A stretch of 64,000 bases of DNA from Eurosta solidaginis (lineage: Eukaryota; Arthropoda; Insecta; Diptera; Tephritidae): positions 387,577,601 to 387,641,600 of the forward strand of contig NC_090319.1 in assembly GCF_040869045.1 (NCBI RefSeq), read 5' to 3'. Both the position numbers and the translations under genes were made by a program. The first letter of the stretch is position 1. The number at the start of each line of letters is the position of its first letter. The notes under the pieces are model-generated. The model saw nothing but the letters and a program-made list of their open reading frames with translations. It made no database searches and had not been told where the DNA came from. Positions 1 to 12,900 of the stretch are shown in pieces.

Positions 1-1052
1 GCGTGCTTTGCACACAGAGTGTATTAACTTTGGTGACATAACGGGCATAAACGAATCGAGATAAATATAAACTTCCATATATATATATGCTTAGGATGAA
101 AAAAGGAATTGATTTAGCCATGTCCGTCCATCTGTCGGTGCACACGATAACTTGAGTGCAATTTGGTCTATGGATTCCTTAGCGTTCATCTCCCATCGCT
201 ATTAAAAATGAAGGAAATCGGATGGTAAACACACCCACTTTTTACATATATAACATTTTGAAAAACACATAAAACCTGATTATTTAGTAAATATTTCATT
301 TAGAATGTTAAAATTTGATGTGTGGGCTCATATTAAAATCCTTCATTATTTTTGAAAATGGGCGTGGCACCGCCCACTTGTGATGAAATCAATTTTACAA
401 ATATTATTAATCATAAATCAAAAACCGTTAAACATATCATAACAAAATTCGGAAGAGAGGTTCCCTTTACTATAAAGAATGCTTCGAAGAAAAATTAAAC
501 AAATCGGTGGATGACCACGCCCATTTTTATATTAAAGATTTTTAAAAGGGTCGTGGACGAATAAAATATGCTATATCTTTGCAAAAAAGAGTTTTATATC
601 AATTGTGTTTCATTTTCAAAGTAAATTTATAACAAGAAAAAAGAAAACTTTAATTTTTGAAAATGGGCGTGGCATGACCAAACAATTTTCTATGCTTCGG
701 CAGCCATAACTCGAACAAAAATTAAAGGATCGTAATACGATTGGGTACACATAGTTTCCTTATAGCAGGAAATATTTCTGGCAAAAATGGATAGAATCGA
801 TTAAAAACAACGCCCTCTTATATACAAAAGATGTTCAAGAGGGTCGTAGACTAGAATAATAAGTTATATCTTAGCGAAAATAGTTTTGTATCAATGATAT
901 TTCACTTATCAAGATTTTTTGTGAGAGGAAATTGGGCGGTGCCACGCCCCTATTTTGATCAAGCATTACAAAACAAACAACATGAAATGAAATTAACTGA
1001 GTATATAATATTCGGTAACACCAAAACTTAGACGCCCTTACTTGTTTTTTGT
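1..1052 (+). mobile_element. DINE-1-like (Helentron-associated type) interspersed element, copy A, cut by window start
   Basis: Non-coding interspersed element, first of several related copies in the window. It opens with the subterminal motif TTTGCACACAGAGTGTATTA, passes a GTCC-rich segment near 120-140 and several GGGCGTGGCACCGCCCA-like blocks, and ends near 1013-1052 with a decayed form of the family's terminal hairpin followed by CTTACTTGTTTT. The same modules occur in reverse at 34705-36146 and 51731-52728. The plan (TATACTC/GAGTATA inverted repeat at one end, GTCC microsatellite, CCACGCCC blocks, hairpin then CTTGTTT at the other end) matches Drosophila DINE-1/INE-1. The family link is inference from architecture. 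Confidence 0.7.
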
Positions 1053-1469
1053 TTGTTTTAATTAGGTGAACAAACAGATTTTGCTCTATCAAAAAATCAA
1101 ATCATTTTTTAATATTCTAGCGAAATGAAATTACGCATTTTACTATATTTCAAAACAAAATTTCTTTGCAATTGTTTGTTTATTTATACGTGGGCGAATC
1201 CCAATTAAGGTCCATCACGAACCGAAAATCAAAAGTGCTTAGACTTTATTTCTATCACTTGGGAGTAAAAGTCAAATATGTGTATGATGTGGAAATCAAA
1301 TAGTATATTCTTTCCCCTCAGCCTGGACTGAGAAACACGATTTCAAAGAAACGCATATGACTATGATAAACTACAAATATACAAGTATATCGCTGGTAAA
1401 CAAGCAAGATATTCCAGAACGTGAAACGTCTAGACCTTTGGAGAAATATGCTGACGAGGCAACAGAGAG

Positions 1470-1477
1470 TATAAAAG
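1470..1477 (+). promoter_or_regulatory. TATA box of the LTR
   Basis: TATAAAAG in the context GAGAGTATAAAAGCAGCG, followed about 35 bp later by an initiator-like ATCAGTTTT. This is the expected order for an LTR polymerase II promoter at the U3/R junction. Confidence 0.55.
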
Positions 1478-1575
1478 CAGCGCAAGAAGAGGAAGTAATT
1501 AGTAATCAGTTTTGATTTAAGCACGCTATCAGTTGCGAAGTGAAGTTTAATTGTGAAATACTCTCAAAGTAGTCT

Positions 1576-1581
1576 AATAAA
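1576..1581 (+). terminator. Poly(A) signal of the LTR
   Basis: AATAAA followed by GACCATTTTGCAATCCCC, about 70 bp downstream of the initiator-like site. This fits the R region of an LTR. Confidence 0.5.
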
Positions 1582-4500
1582 GACCATTTTGCAATCCCCA
1601 ATAATTGAGTGTTTTAATCAACAGTTTAGCGATACGAACGTTAGCAGAAGTTTGCAAATAAGCCCCCAAAATTCGTTACAATATTTTAAAATATTTTATA
1701 TTTAGATTTCAATAAACGGGCACAATGCAAATATTTCGATATATGTATTTGGCTTTTTGAACAGATTGCGATTTGTTTATACATTTGCACAGTTAATTTA
1801 TGTTATTGAATTGAGAAAAAAATACTAGATACGTGTACAAAAAGTAGAAACTTCTAGATTTCAATAAACGGGCACAATGCAAATATTTCGATATATGTAT
1901 TTGGCTTTTTCAACAGATTGTCATTTGTTTATACATTTCCACAGTTAATTTATGTTATTGAATTGAGAAAAAAATACTAGATACGTGTACAAAAAGTAGA
2001 AACTTCTAGATTTCAATAAACGGGCACAATGCAAATATTTGGATATTTGTATTTGGCTTTTTCAACAGATTGTCATTTGTTTATACATTTCCACAGTTAA
2101 TTTATGTTATTGAATTGAGAAAAAAATACTAGATACGTGTACAAAAAGTAGAAACTTCTAGATTTCAATAAACGGGCACAATGCAAATATTTCGATATAT
2201 GTATTTGGCTTTTTCAACAGATTGTCATTTGTTTATACATTTCCACAGTTAATTTATGTTATTGAATTGAGAAAAAAATACTAGATACGTGTACAAAAAG
2301 TAGAAACTTCTAGATTTCAATAAACGGGCACAATGCAAATATTTCGATATATGTATTTGGCTTTTTCAACAGATTGTCATTTGTTTATACATTTCCACAG
2401 TTAATTTATGTTATTGAATTGAGAAAAAAATACTAGATACGTGTACAAAAAGCAGAAACTTCTAGATTTCAATAAACGGGCACAATGCAAATATTTCGAT
2501 ATATGTATTTGGCTTTTTGAACAGATTGCGATTTGTTTATACATTTGCACAGTTAATTTATGTTATTGAATTGAGAAAAAAATACTAGATACGTGTACAA
2601 AAAGTAGAAACTTCTAGATTTCAATAAACGGGCACAATGCAAATATTTCGATATATGTATTTGGCTTTTTCAACAGATTGTCATTTGTTTATACATTTCC
2701 ACAGTTAATTTATGTTATTGAATTGAGAAAAAAATACTAGATACGTGTACAAAAAGTAGAAACTTCTAGATTTCAATAAACGGGCACAATGCAAATATTT
2801 CGATATATGTATTTGGCTTTTTCAACAGATTGTCATTTGTTTATACATTTCCACAGTTAATTTATGTTATTGAATTGAGAAAAAAATACTAGATACGTGT
2901 ACAAAAAGTAGAAACTTCTAGATTTCAATAAACGGGCACAATGCAAATATTTGGATATATGTATTTGGCTTTTTGAACAGATTGCGATTTGTTTATACAT
3001 TTGCACAGTTAATTTATGTTATTGAATTGAGAAAAAAATACTAGATACGTGTACAAAAAGTAGAAACTTCTAGATTTCAATAAACGGGCACAATGCAAAT
3101 ATTTCGATATATGTATTTGGCTTTTTCAACAGATTGTCATTTGTTTATACATTTCCACAGTTAATTTATGTTATTGAATTGAGAAAAAAATACTAGATAC
3201 GTGTACAAAAAGTAGAAACTTCTAGATTTCAATAAACGGGCACAATGCAAATATTTCGATATATGTATTTGGCTTTTTCAACAGATTGTCATTTGTTTAT
3301 ACATTTCCACAGTTAATTTATGTTATTGAATTGAGAAAAAAATACTAGATACGTGTACAAAAAGTAGAAACTTCTAGATTTCAATAAACGGGCACAATGC
3401 AAATATTTGGATATTTGTATTTGGCTTTTTCAACAGATTGTCATTTGTTTATACATTTCCACAGTTAATTTATGTTATTGAATTGAGAAAAAAATACTAG
3501 ATACGTGTACAAAAAGTAGAAACTTCTAGATTTCAATAAACGAGCACAATGCAAATATTTGGATATTTGTATTTGGCTTTTTCAACAGATTGTCATTTGT
3601 TTATACATTTGCACAGTTAATTTATGTTATTGAATTGAGAAAAAAATACTAGATACGTGTACAAAAAGCAGAAACTTCTAGATTTCAATAAACGGGCACA
3701 ATGCAAATATTTCGATATATGTATTTGGCTTTTTCAACAGATTGTCATTTGTTTATACATTTCCACAGTTAATTTATGTTATTGAATTGAGAAAAAAATA
3801 CTAGATACGTGTACAAAAAGTAGAAACTTCTAGATTTCAATAAACGGGCACAATGCAAATATTTGGATATTTGTATTTGGCTTTTTCAACAGATTGTCAT
3901 TTGTTTATACATTTGCACAGTTAATTTATGTTATTGAATTGAGAAAAAAATACTAGATACGTGTACAAAAAGTAGAAACTTCTAGATTTCAATAAACGGG
4001 CACAATGCAAATATTTCGATATATGTATTTGGCTTTTTCAACAGATTGTCATTTGTTTATACATTTCCACAGTTAATTTATGTTATTGAATTGAGAAAAA
4101 AATACTAGATACGTGTACAAAAAGTAGAAACTTCTAGATTTCAATAAACGGGCACAATGCAAATATTTGGATATTTGTATTTGGCTTTTTCAACAGATTG
4201 TCATTTGTTTATACATTTCCACAGTTAATTTATGTTATTGAATTGAGAAAAAAATACTAGATACGTGTACAAAAAGTAGAAACTTCTAGATTTCAATAAA
4301 CGGGCACAATGCAAATATTTGGATATTTGTATTTGGCTTTTTCAACAGATTGTCATTTGTTTATACATTTGCACAGTTAATTTATGTTATTGAATTGAGA
4401 AAAAAATACTAGATACGTGTACAAAAAGTAGAAACTTCTAGATTTCAATAAACGGGCACAATGCAAATATTTCGATATATGTATTTGGCTTTTTCAACAG

Positions 4501-6263
4501 ATTGTCATTTGTTTATACATTTCCACAGTTAATTTATGTTATTGAATTGAGAAAAAAATACTAGATACGTGTACAAAAAGTAGAAACTTCTAGATTTCAA
4601 TAAACGGGCACAATGCAAATATTTGGATATTTGTATTTGGCTTTTTCAACAGATTGTCATTTGTTTATACATTTCCACAGTTAATTTATGTTATTGAATT
4701 GAGAAAAAAATACTAGATACGTGTACAAAAAGTAGAAACTTCTAGATTTCAATAAACGAGCACAATGCAAATATTTGGATATTTGTATTTGGCTTTTTCA
4801 ACAGATTGTCATTTGTTTATACATTTGCACAGTTAATTTATGTTATTGAATTGAGAAAAAAATACTAGATACGTGTACAAAAAGCAGAAACTTCTAGATT
4901 TCAATAAACGGGCACAATGCAAATATTTGGATATTTGTATTTGGCTTTTTCAACAGATTGTCATTTGTTTATACATTTGCACAGTTAATTTATGTTATTG
5001 AATTGAGAAAAAAATACTAGATACGTGTACAAAAAGCAGAAACTTCTAGATTTCAATAAACGGACACAATGCAAATATTTTGATATATGTATTTGGCTTT
5101 TTCAACAGATTGTCATTTGTTTATACATTTGCACAGTTAATTTATGTTATTGAATTGAGAAAAAAATACTAAATACGTGTACAAAAAGTAGAAACTTCTA
5201 GATTTCAATAAACGGGCACAATGCAAATATTTCGATATATGTATTTGGCTTTTTCAACAGATTGTCATTTGTTTATACATTTGCACAGTTAATTTATGTT
5301 ATTGAATTGAGAAAAAAATACTAGATACGTGTACAAAAAGTAGAAACTTCTAGATTTCAATAAACGGGCACAATGCAAATATTTCGATATATGTATTTGG
5401 CTTTTTGAACAGATTGCGATTTGTTTATACATTTGCACAGCTAATTTATGTTATTGAATTGAGTAAAAAATACTAGATACGTGTACAAAAAGTAGAAACT
5501 TCTAGATTTCAATAAACGGGCACAATGCAAATATTTTGATATATGTATTTGGCTTTTTCAACAGATTGTCATTTGTTTATACATTTGCACAGTTAATTTA
5601 TGTTATTGAATTGAGAAAAAAATACTAGATACGTGTACAAAAAGTAGAAACTTCTAGATTTCAATAAACGGGCACAATGCAAATATTTCGATATATGTAT
5701 TTGGCTTTTTCAACAGATTGTCATTTGTTTATACATTTCCACAGTTAATTTATGTTATTGAATTGAGAAAAAAAATACTAGATACGTGTACAAAAAGTAG
5801 AAACTTCTAGATTTCAATAAACGAGCACAATGCAAATATTTGGATATTTGTATTTGGCTTTTTCAACAGATTGTCATTTGTTTATACATTTGCACAGTTA
5901 ATTTATGTTATTGAATTGAGGAAAAAATACTAGATACGTGTACAAAAAGCAGAAACTTCTAGATTTCAATAAACGGGCACAATGCAAATATTTTGATATA
6001 TGTATTTGGCTTTTTCAACAGATTGTCATTTGTTTATACATTTGCACAGTTAATTTATGTTATTGAATTGAGAAAAAAATACTAGATACGTGTACAAAAA
6101 GTAGAAACTTCTAGATTTCAATAAACGGGCACAATGCAAATATTTGGATATTTGTATTTGGCTTTTTCAACAGATTGTCATTTGTTTATACATTTCCACA
6201 GTTAATTTATGTTATTGAATTGAGAAAAAAATACTAGATACGTGTACAAAAAGTAGAAACTTC

Positions 6264-9200
6264 TAGATTTCAATAAACGGGCACAATGCAAATATTTGGA
6301 TATTTGTATTTGGCTTTTTCAACAGATTGTCATTTGTTTATACATTTCCACTGTTAATTTATGTTATTGAATTGAGAAAAAAATACTAGATACGTGTACA
6401 AAAAGTAGAAACTTCTAGATTTCAATAAACGAGCACAATGCAAATATTTGGATATTTGTATTTGGCTTTTTCAACAGATTGTCATTTGTTTATACATTTG
6501 CACAGTTAATTTATGTTATTGAATTGAGGAAAAAATACTAGATACGTGTACAAAAAGCAGAAACTTCTAGATTTCAATAAACGGGCACAATGCAAATATT
6601 TTGATATATGTATTTGGCTTTTTCAACAGATTGTCATTTGTTTATACATTTCCACAGTTAATTTATGTTATTGAATTGAGAAAAAAATACTAGATACGTG
6701 TACAAAAAGTAGAAACTTCTAGATTTCAATAAACGAGCACAATGCAAATATTTGGATATTTGTATTTGGCTTTTTCAACAGATTGTCATTTGTTTATACA
6801 TTTGCACAGTTAATTTATGTTATTGAATTGAGGAAAAAATACTAGATACGTGTACAAAAAGCAGAAACTTCTAGATTTCAATAAACGGGCACAATGCAAA
6901 TATTTTGATATATGTATTTGGCTTTTTCAACAGATTGTCATTTGTTTATACATTTCCACAGTTAATTTATGTTATTGAATTGAGAAAAAAATACTAGATA
7001 CGTGTACAAAAAGTAGAAACTTCTAGATTTCAATAAACGAGCACAATGCAAATATTTGGATATTTGTATTTGGCTTTTTCAACAGATTGTCATTTGTTTA
7101 TACATTTCCACAGTTAATTTATGTTATTGAATTGAGAAAAAAATACTAGATACGTGTACAAAAAGTAGAAACTTCTAGATTTCAATAAACGGGCACAATG
7201 CAAATATTTTGATATATGTATTTGGCTTTTTCAACAGATTGTCATTTGTTTATACATTTGCACAGTTAATTTATGTTATTGAATTGAGAAAAAAAATACT
7301 AGATACGTGTACAAAAAGTAGAAACTTCTAGATTTCAATAAACGAGCACAATGCAAATATTTGGATATTTGTATTTGGCTTTTTCAACAGATTGTCATTT
7401 GTTTATACATTTGCACAGTTAATTTATGTTATTGAATTGAGGAAAAAATACTAGATACGTGTACAAAAAGCAGAAACTTCTAGATTTCAATAAACGGGCA
7501 CAATGCAAATATTTTGATATATGTATTTGGCTTTTTCAACAGATTGTCATTTGTTTATACATTTCCACAGTTAATTTATGTTATTGAATTGAGAAAAAAA
7601 TACTAGATACGTGTACAAAAAGTAGAAACTTCTAGATTTCAATAAACGAGCACAATGCAAATATTTGGATATTTGTATTTGGCTTTTTCAACAGATTGTC
7701 ATTTGTTTATACATTTCCACAGTTAATTTATGTTATTGAATTGAGAAAAAAATACTAGATACGTGTACAAAAAGTAGAAACTTCTAGATTTCAATAAACG
7801 GGCACAATGCAAATATTTGGATATTTGTATTTGGCTTTTTCAACAGATTGTCATTTGTTTATACATTTCCACAGTTAATTTATGTTATTGAATTGAGAAA
7901 AAAATACTAGATACGTGTACAAAAAGTAGAAACTTCTAGATTTCAATAAACGAGCACAATGCAAATATTTGGATATTTGTATTTGGCTTTTTCAACAGAT
8001 TGTCATTTGTTTATACATTTCCACAGTTAATTTATGTTATTGAATTGAGAAAAAAATACTAGATACGTGTACAAAAAGTAGAAACTTCTAGATTTCAATA
8101 AACGGGCACAATGCAAATATTTGGATATTTGTATTTGGCTTTTTCAACAGATTGTCATTTGTTTATACATTTCCACTGTTAATTTATGTTATTGAATTGA
8201 GAAAAAAATACTAGATACGTGTACAAAAAGTAGAAACTTCTAGATTTCAATAAACGAGCACAATGCAAATATTTGGATATTTGTATTTGGCTTTTTCAAC
8301 AGATTGTCATTTGTTTATACATTTGCACAGTTAATTTATGTTATTGAATTGAGGAAAAAATACTAGATACGTGTACAAAAAGCAGAAACTTCTAGATTTC
8401 AATAAACGGGCACAATGCAAATATTTTGATATATGTATTTGGCTTTTTCAACAGATTGTCATTTGTTTATACATTTCCACAGTTAATTTATGTTATTGAA
8501 TTGAGAAAAAAATACTAGATACGTGTACAAAAAGTAGAAACTTCTAGATTTCAATAAACGAGCACAATGCAAATATTTGGATATTTGTATTTGGCTTTTT
8601 CAACAGATTGTCATTTGTTTATACATTTGCACAGTTAATTTATGTTATTGAATTGAGGAAAAAATACTAGATACGTGTACAAAAAGCAGAAACTTCTAGA
8701 TTTCAATAAACGGGCACAATGCAAATATTTTGATATATGTATTTGGCTTTTTCAACAGATTGTCATTTGTTTATACATTTCCACAGTTAATTTATGTTAT
8801 TGAATTGAGAAAAAAATACTAGATACGTGTACAAAAAGTAGAAACTTCTAGATTTCAATAAACGAGCACAATGCAAATATTTGGATATTTGTATTTGGCT
8901 TTTTCAACAGATTGTCATTTGTTTATACATTTCCACAGTTAATTTATGTTATTGAATTGAGAAAAAAATACTAGATACGTGTACAAAAAGTAGAAACTTC
9001 TAGATTTCAATAAACGGGCACAATGCAAATATTTTGATATATGTATTTGGCTTTTTCAACAGATTGTCATTTGTTTATACATTTGCACAGTTAATTTATG
9101 TTATTGAATTGAGAAAAAAAATACTAGATACGTGTACAAAAAGTAGAAACTTCTAGATTTCAATAAACGAGCACAATGCAAATATTTGGATATTTGTATT

Positions 9201-9913
9201 TGGCTTTTTCAACAGATTGTCATTTGTTTATACATTTGCACAGTTAATTTATGTTATTGAATTGAGGAAAAAATACTAGATACGTGTACAAAAAGCAGAA
9301 ACTTCTAGATTTCAATAAACGGGCACAATGCAAATATTTTGATATATGTATTTGGCTTTTTCAACAGATTGTCATTTGTTTATACATTTCCACAGTTAAT
9401 TTATGTTATTGAATTGAGAAAAAAATACTAGATACGTGTACAAAAAGTAGAAACTTCTAGATTTCAATAAACGAGCACAATGCAAATATTTGGATATTTG
9501 TATTTGGCTTTTTCAACAGATTGTCATTTGTTTATACATTTCCACAGTTAATTTATGTTATTGAATTGAGAAAAAAATACTAGATACGTGTACAAAAAGT
9601 AGAAACTTCTAGATTTCAATAAGCGGGCACAATGCAAATATTTGGATATTTGTATTTGGCTTTTTCAACAGATTGTCATTTGTTTATACATTTCCACAGT
9701 TAATTTATGTTATTGAATTGAGAAAAAAATACTAGATACGTGTACAAAAAGTAGAAACTTCTAGATTTCAATAAACGAGCACAATGCAAATATTTGGATA
9801 TTTGTATTTGGCTTTTTCAACAGATTGTCATTTGTTTATACATTTCCACAGTTAATTTATGTTATTGAATTGAGAAAAAAATACTAGATACGTGTACAAA
9901 AAGTAGAAACTTC
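6264..9913 (+). repeat. 12-monomer higher-order repeat, two tandem copies of 1,825 bp
   Basis: Monomers from 6264 to 8088 carry the same ordered series of variants as those from 8089 to 9913, unit by unit. The rare CCACTG in place of CCACAG lies at 6348 and 8173, exactly 1,825 bp apart (12 x 152 + 1). The extra-A monomer occupies the seventh place in both blocks (starts 7176 and 9001). The GAGG/GCAG monomers fall in places 2, 4 and 8 of both. The only clear difference I saw is AAGCGGGC in the monomer at 9609 where the partner has AACGGGC. This is a recent block duplication, as expected from unequal exchange. Confidence 0.88.
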
Positions 9914-12900
9914 TAGATTTCAATAAACGAGCACAATGCAAATATTTGGATATTTGTATTTGGCTTTTTCAACAGATTGTCATTTGTTTATACATTTCCA
10001 CAGTTAATTTATGTTATTGAATTGAGAAAAAAATACTAGATACGTGTACAAAAAGTAGAAACTTCTAGATTTCAATAAACGAGCACAATGCAAATATTTG
10101 GATATTTGTATTTGGCTTTTTCAACAGATTGTCATTTGTTTATACATTTCCACAGTTAATTTATGTTATTGAATTGAGAAAAAAATACTAGATACGTGTA
10201 CAAAAAGTAGAAACTTCTAGATTTCAATAAACGAGCACAATGCAAATATTTGGATATTTGTATTTGGCTTTTTCAACAGATTGTCATTTGTTTATACATT
10301 TCCACAGTTAATTTATGTTACTGAATTGAGAAAAAAATACTAGATACGTGTACAAAAAGTAGAAACTTCTAGATTTCAATAAACGAGCACAATGCAAATA
10401 TTTGGATATTTGTATTTGGCTTTTTCAACAGATTGTCATTTGTTTATACATTTCCACAGTTAATTTATGTTATTGAATTGAGAAAAAAATACTAGATACG
10501 TGTACAAAAAGTAGAAACTTCTAGATTTCAATAAACGGGCACAATGCAAATATTTGGATATTTGTATTTGGCTTTTTCAACAGATTGTCATTTGTTTATA
10601 CATTTCCACAGTTAATTTATGTTATTGAATTGAGAAAAAAATACTAGATACGTGTACAAAAAGTAGAAACTTCTAGATTTCAATAAACGAGCACAATGCA
10701 AATATTTGGATATTTGTATTTGGCTTTTTCAACAGATTGTCATTTGTTTATACATTTCCACAGTTAATTTATGTTATTGAATTGAGAAAAAAATACTAGA
10801 TACGTGTACAAAAAGTAGAAACTTCTAGATTTCAATAAACGAGCACAATGCAAATATTTGGATATTTGTATTTGGCTTTTTCAACAGATTGTCATTTGTT
10901 TATACATTTCCACAGTTAATTTATGTTATTGAATTGAGAAAAAAATACTAGATACGTGTACAAAAAGTAGAAACTTCTAGATTTCAATAAACGAGCACAA
11001 TGCAAATATTTGGATATTTGTATTTGGCTTTTTCAACAGATTGTCATTTGTTTATACATTTCCACAGTTAATTTATGTTATTGAATTGAGAAAAAAATAC
11101 TAGATACGTGTACAAAAAGTAGAAACTTCTAGATTTCAATAAACGGGCACAATGCAAATATTTTGATATATGTATTTGGCTTTTTCAACAGATTGTCATT
11201 TGTTTATACATTTGCACAGTTAATTTATGTTATTGAATTGAGAAAAAAATACTAGATACGTGTACAAAAAGTAGAAACTTCTAGATTTCAATAAACGGGC
11301 ACAATGCAAATATTTTGATATATGTATTTGGCTTTTTCAACAGATTGTCATTTGTTTATACATTTGCACAGTTAATTTATGTTATTGAATTGAGAAAAAA
11401 ATACTAGATACGTGTACAAAAAGTAGAAACTTCTAGATTTCAATAAACGGGCACAATGCAAATATTTGGATATTTGTATTTGGCTTTTTCAACAGATTGT
11501 CATTTGTTTATACATTTGCACAGTTAATTTATGTTATTGAATTGAGAAAAAAATATTAGATACGTGTACAAAAAGTAGAAACTTCTAGATTTCAATAAAC
11601 GGGCACAATGCAAATATTTTGATATATGTATTTGGCTTTTTCAACAGATTGTCATTTGTTTATACATTTGCACAGTTAATTTATGTTATTGAATTGAGAA
11701 AAAAATACTAGATACGTGTACAAAAAGTAGAAACTTCTAGATTTCAATAAACGGGCACAATGCAAATATTTCGATATATGTATTTGGCTTTTTGAACAGA
11801 TTGCGATTTGTTTATACATTTGCACAGTTAATTTATGTTATTGAATTGAGAAAAAAATACTAGATACGTGTACAAAAAGTAGAAACTTCTAGATTTCAAT
11901 AAACGGGCACAATGCAAATATTTCGATATATGTATTTGGCTTTTTGAACAGATTGCGATTTGTTTATACATTTGCACAGCTAATTTATGTTATTGAATTG
12001 AGTAAAAAATACTAGATACGTGTACAAAAAGTAGAAACTTCTAGATTTCAATAAACGGGCACAATGCAAATATTTTGATATATGTATTTGGCTTTTTCAA
12101 CAGATTGTCATTTGTTTATACATTTGCACAGTTAATTTATGTTATTGAATTGAGAAAAAAATACTAGATACGTGTACAAAAAGTAGAAACTTCTAGATTT
12201 CAATAAACGGGCACAATGCAAATATTTCGATATATGTATTTGGCTTTTTGAACAGATTGCGATTTGTTTATACATTTGCACAGTTAATTTATGTTATTGA
12301 ATTGAGAAAAAAATACTAGATACGTGTACAAAAAGTAGAAACTTCTAGATTTCAATAAACGGGCACAATGCAAATATTTGGATATTTGTATTTGGCTTTT
12401 TCAACAGATTGTCATTTGTTTATACATTTGCACAGTTAATTTATGTTATTGAATTGAGAAAAAAATACTAGATACGTGTACAAAAAGTAGAAACTTCTAG
12501 ATTTCAATAAACGGGCACAATGCAAATATTTCGATATATGTATTTGGCTTTTTGAACAGATTGCGATTTGTTTATACATTTGCACAGCTAATTTATGTTA
12601 TTGAATTGAGTAAAAAATACTAGATACGTGTACAAAAAGTAGAAACTTCTAGATTTCAATAAACGGGCACAATGCAAATATTTTGATATATGTATTTGGC
12701 TTTTTCAACAGATTGTCATTTGTTTATACATTTGCACAGTTAATTTATGTTATTGAATTGAGAAAAAAATACTAGATACGTGTACAAAAAGTAGAAACTT
12801 CTAGATTTCAATAAACGAGCACAATGCAAATATTTGGATATTTGTATTTGGCTTTTTCAACAGATTGTCATTTGTTTATACATTTCCACAGTTAATTTAT

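Larger units (their letters stand above)
1190..1681 (+). mobile_element. Lone LTR (probably Gypsy-type), partial or solo
   Basis: About 490 bp with the layout of an LTR: a TATA box (1470-1477), an initiator-like TCAGTTT about 35 bp downstream (1506-1512), a poly(A) signal AATAAA (1576-1581), and a GTTACA end at 1676-1681, consistent with an LTR ending in CA. There is no adjacent gag or pol, so this is either a solo LTR left by recombination or a fragment. I could not fix the left boundary: no TG start with a matching target duplication is evident near 1130-1200. It resembles tephritid Gypsy-type LTRs as I remember them, which is memory rather than a search. It ends only about 20 bp before the satellite array starts. 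Confidence 0.6.
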
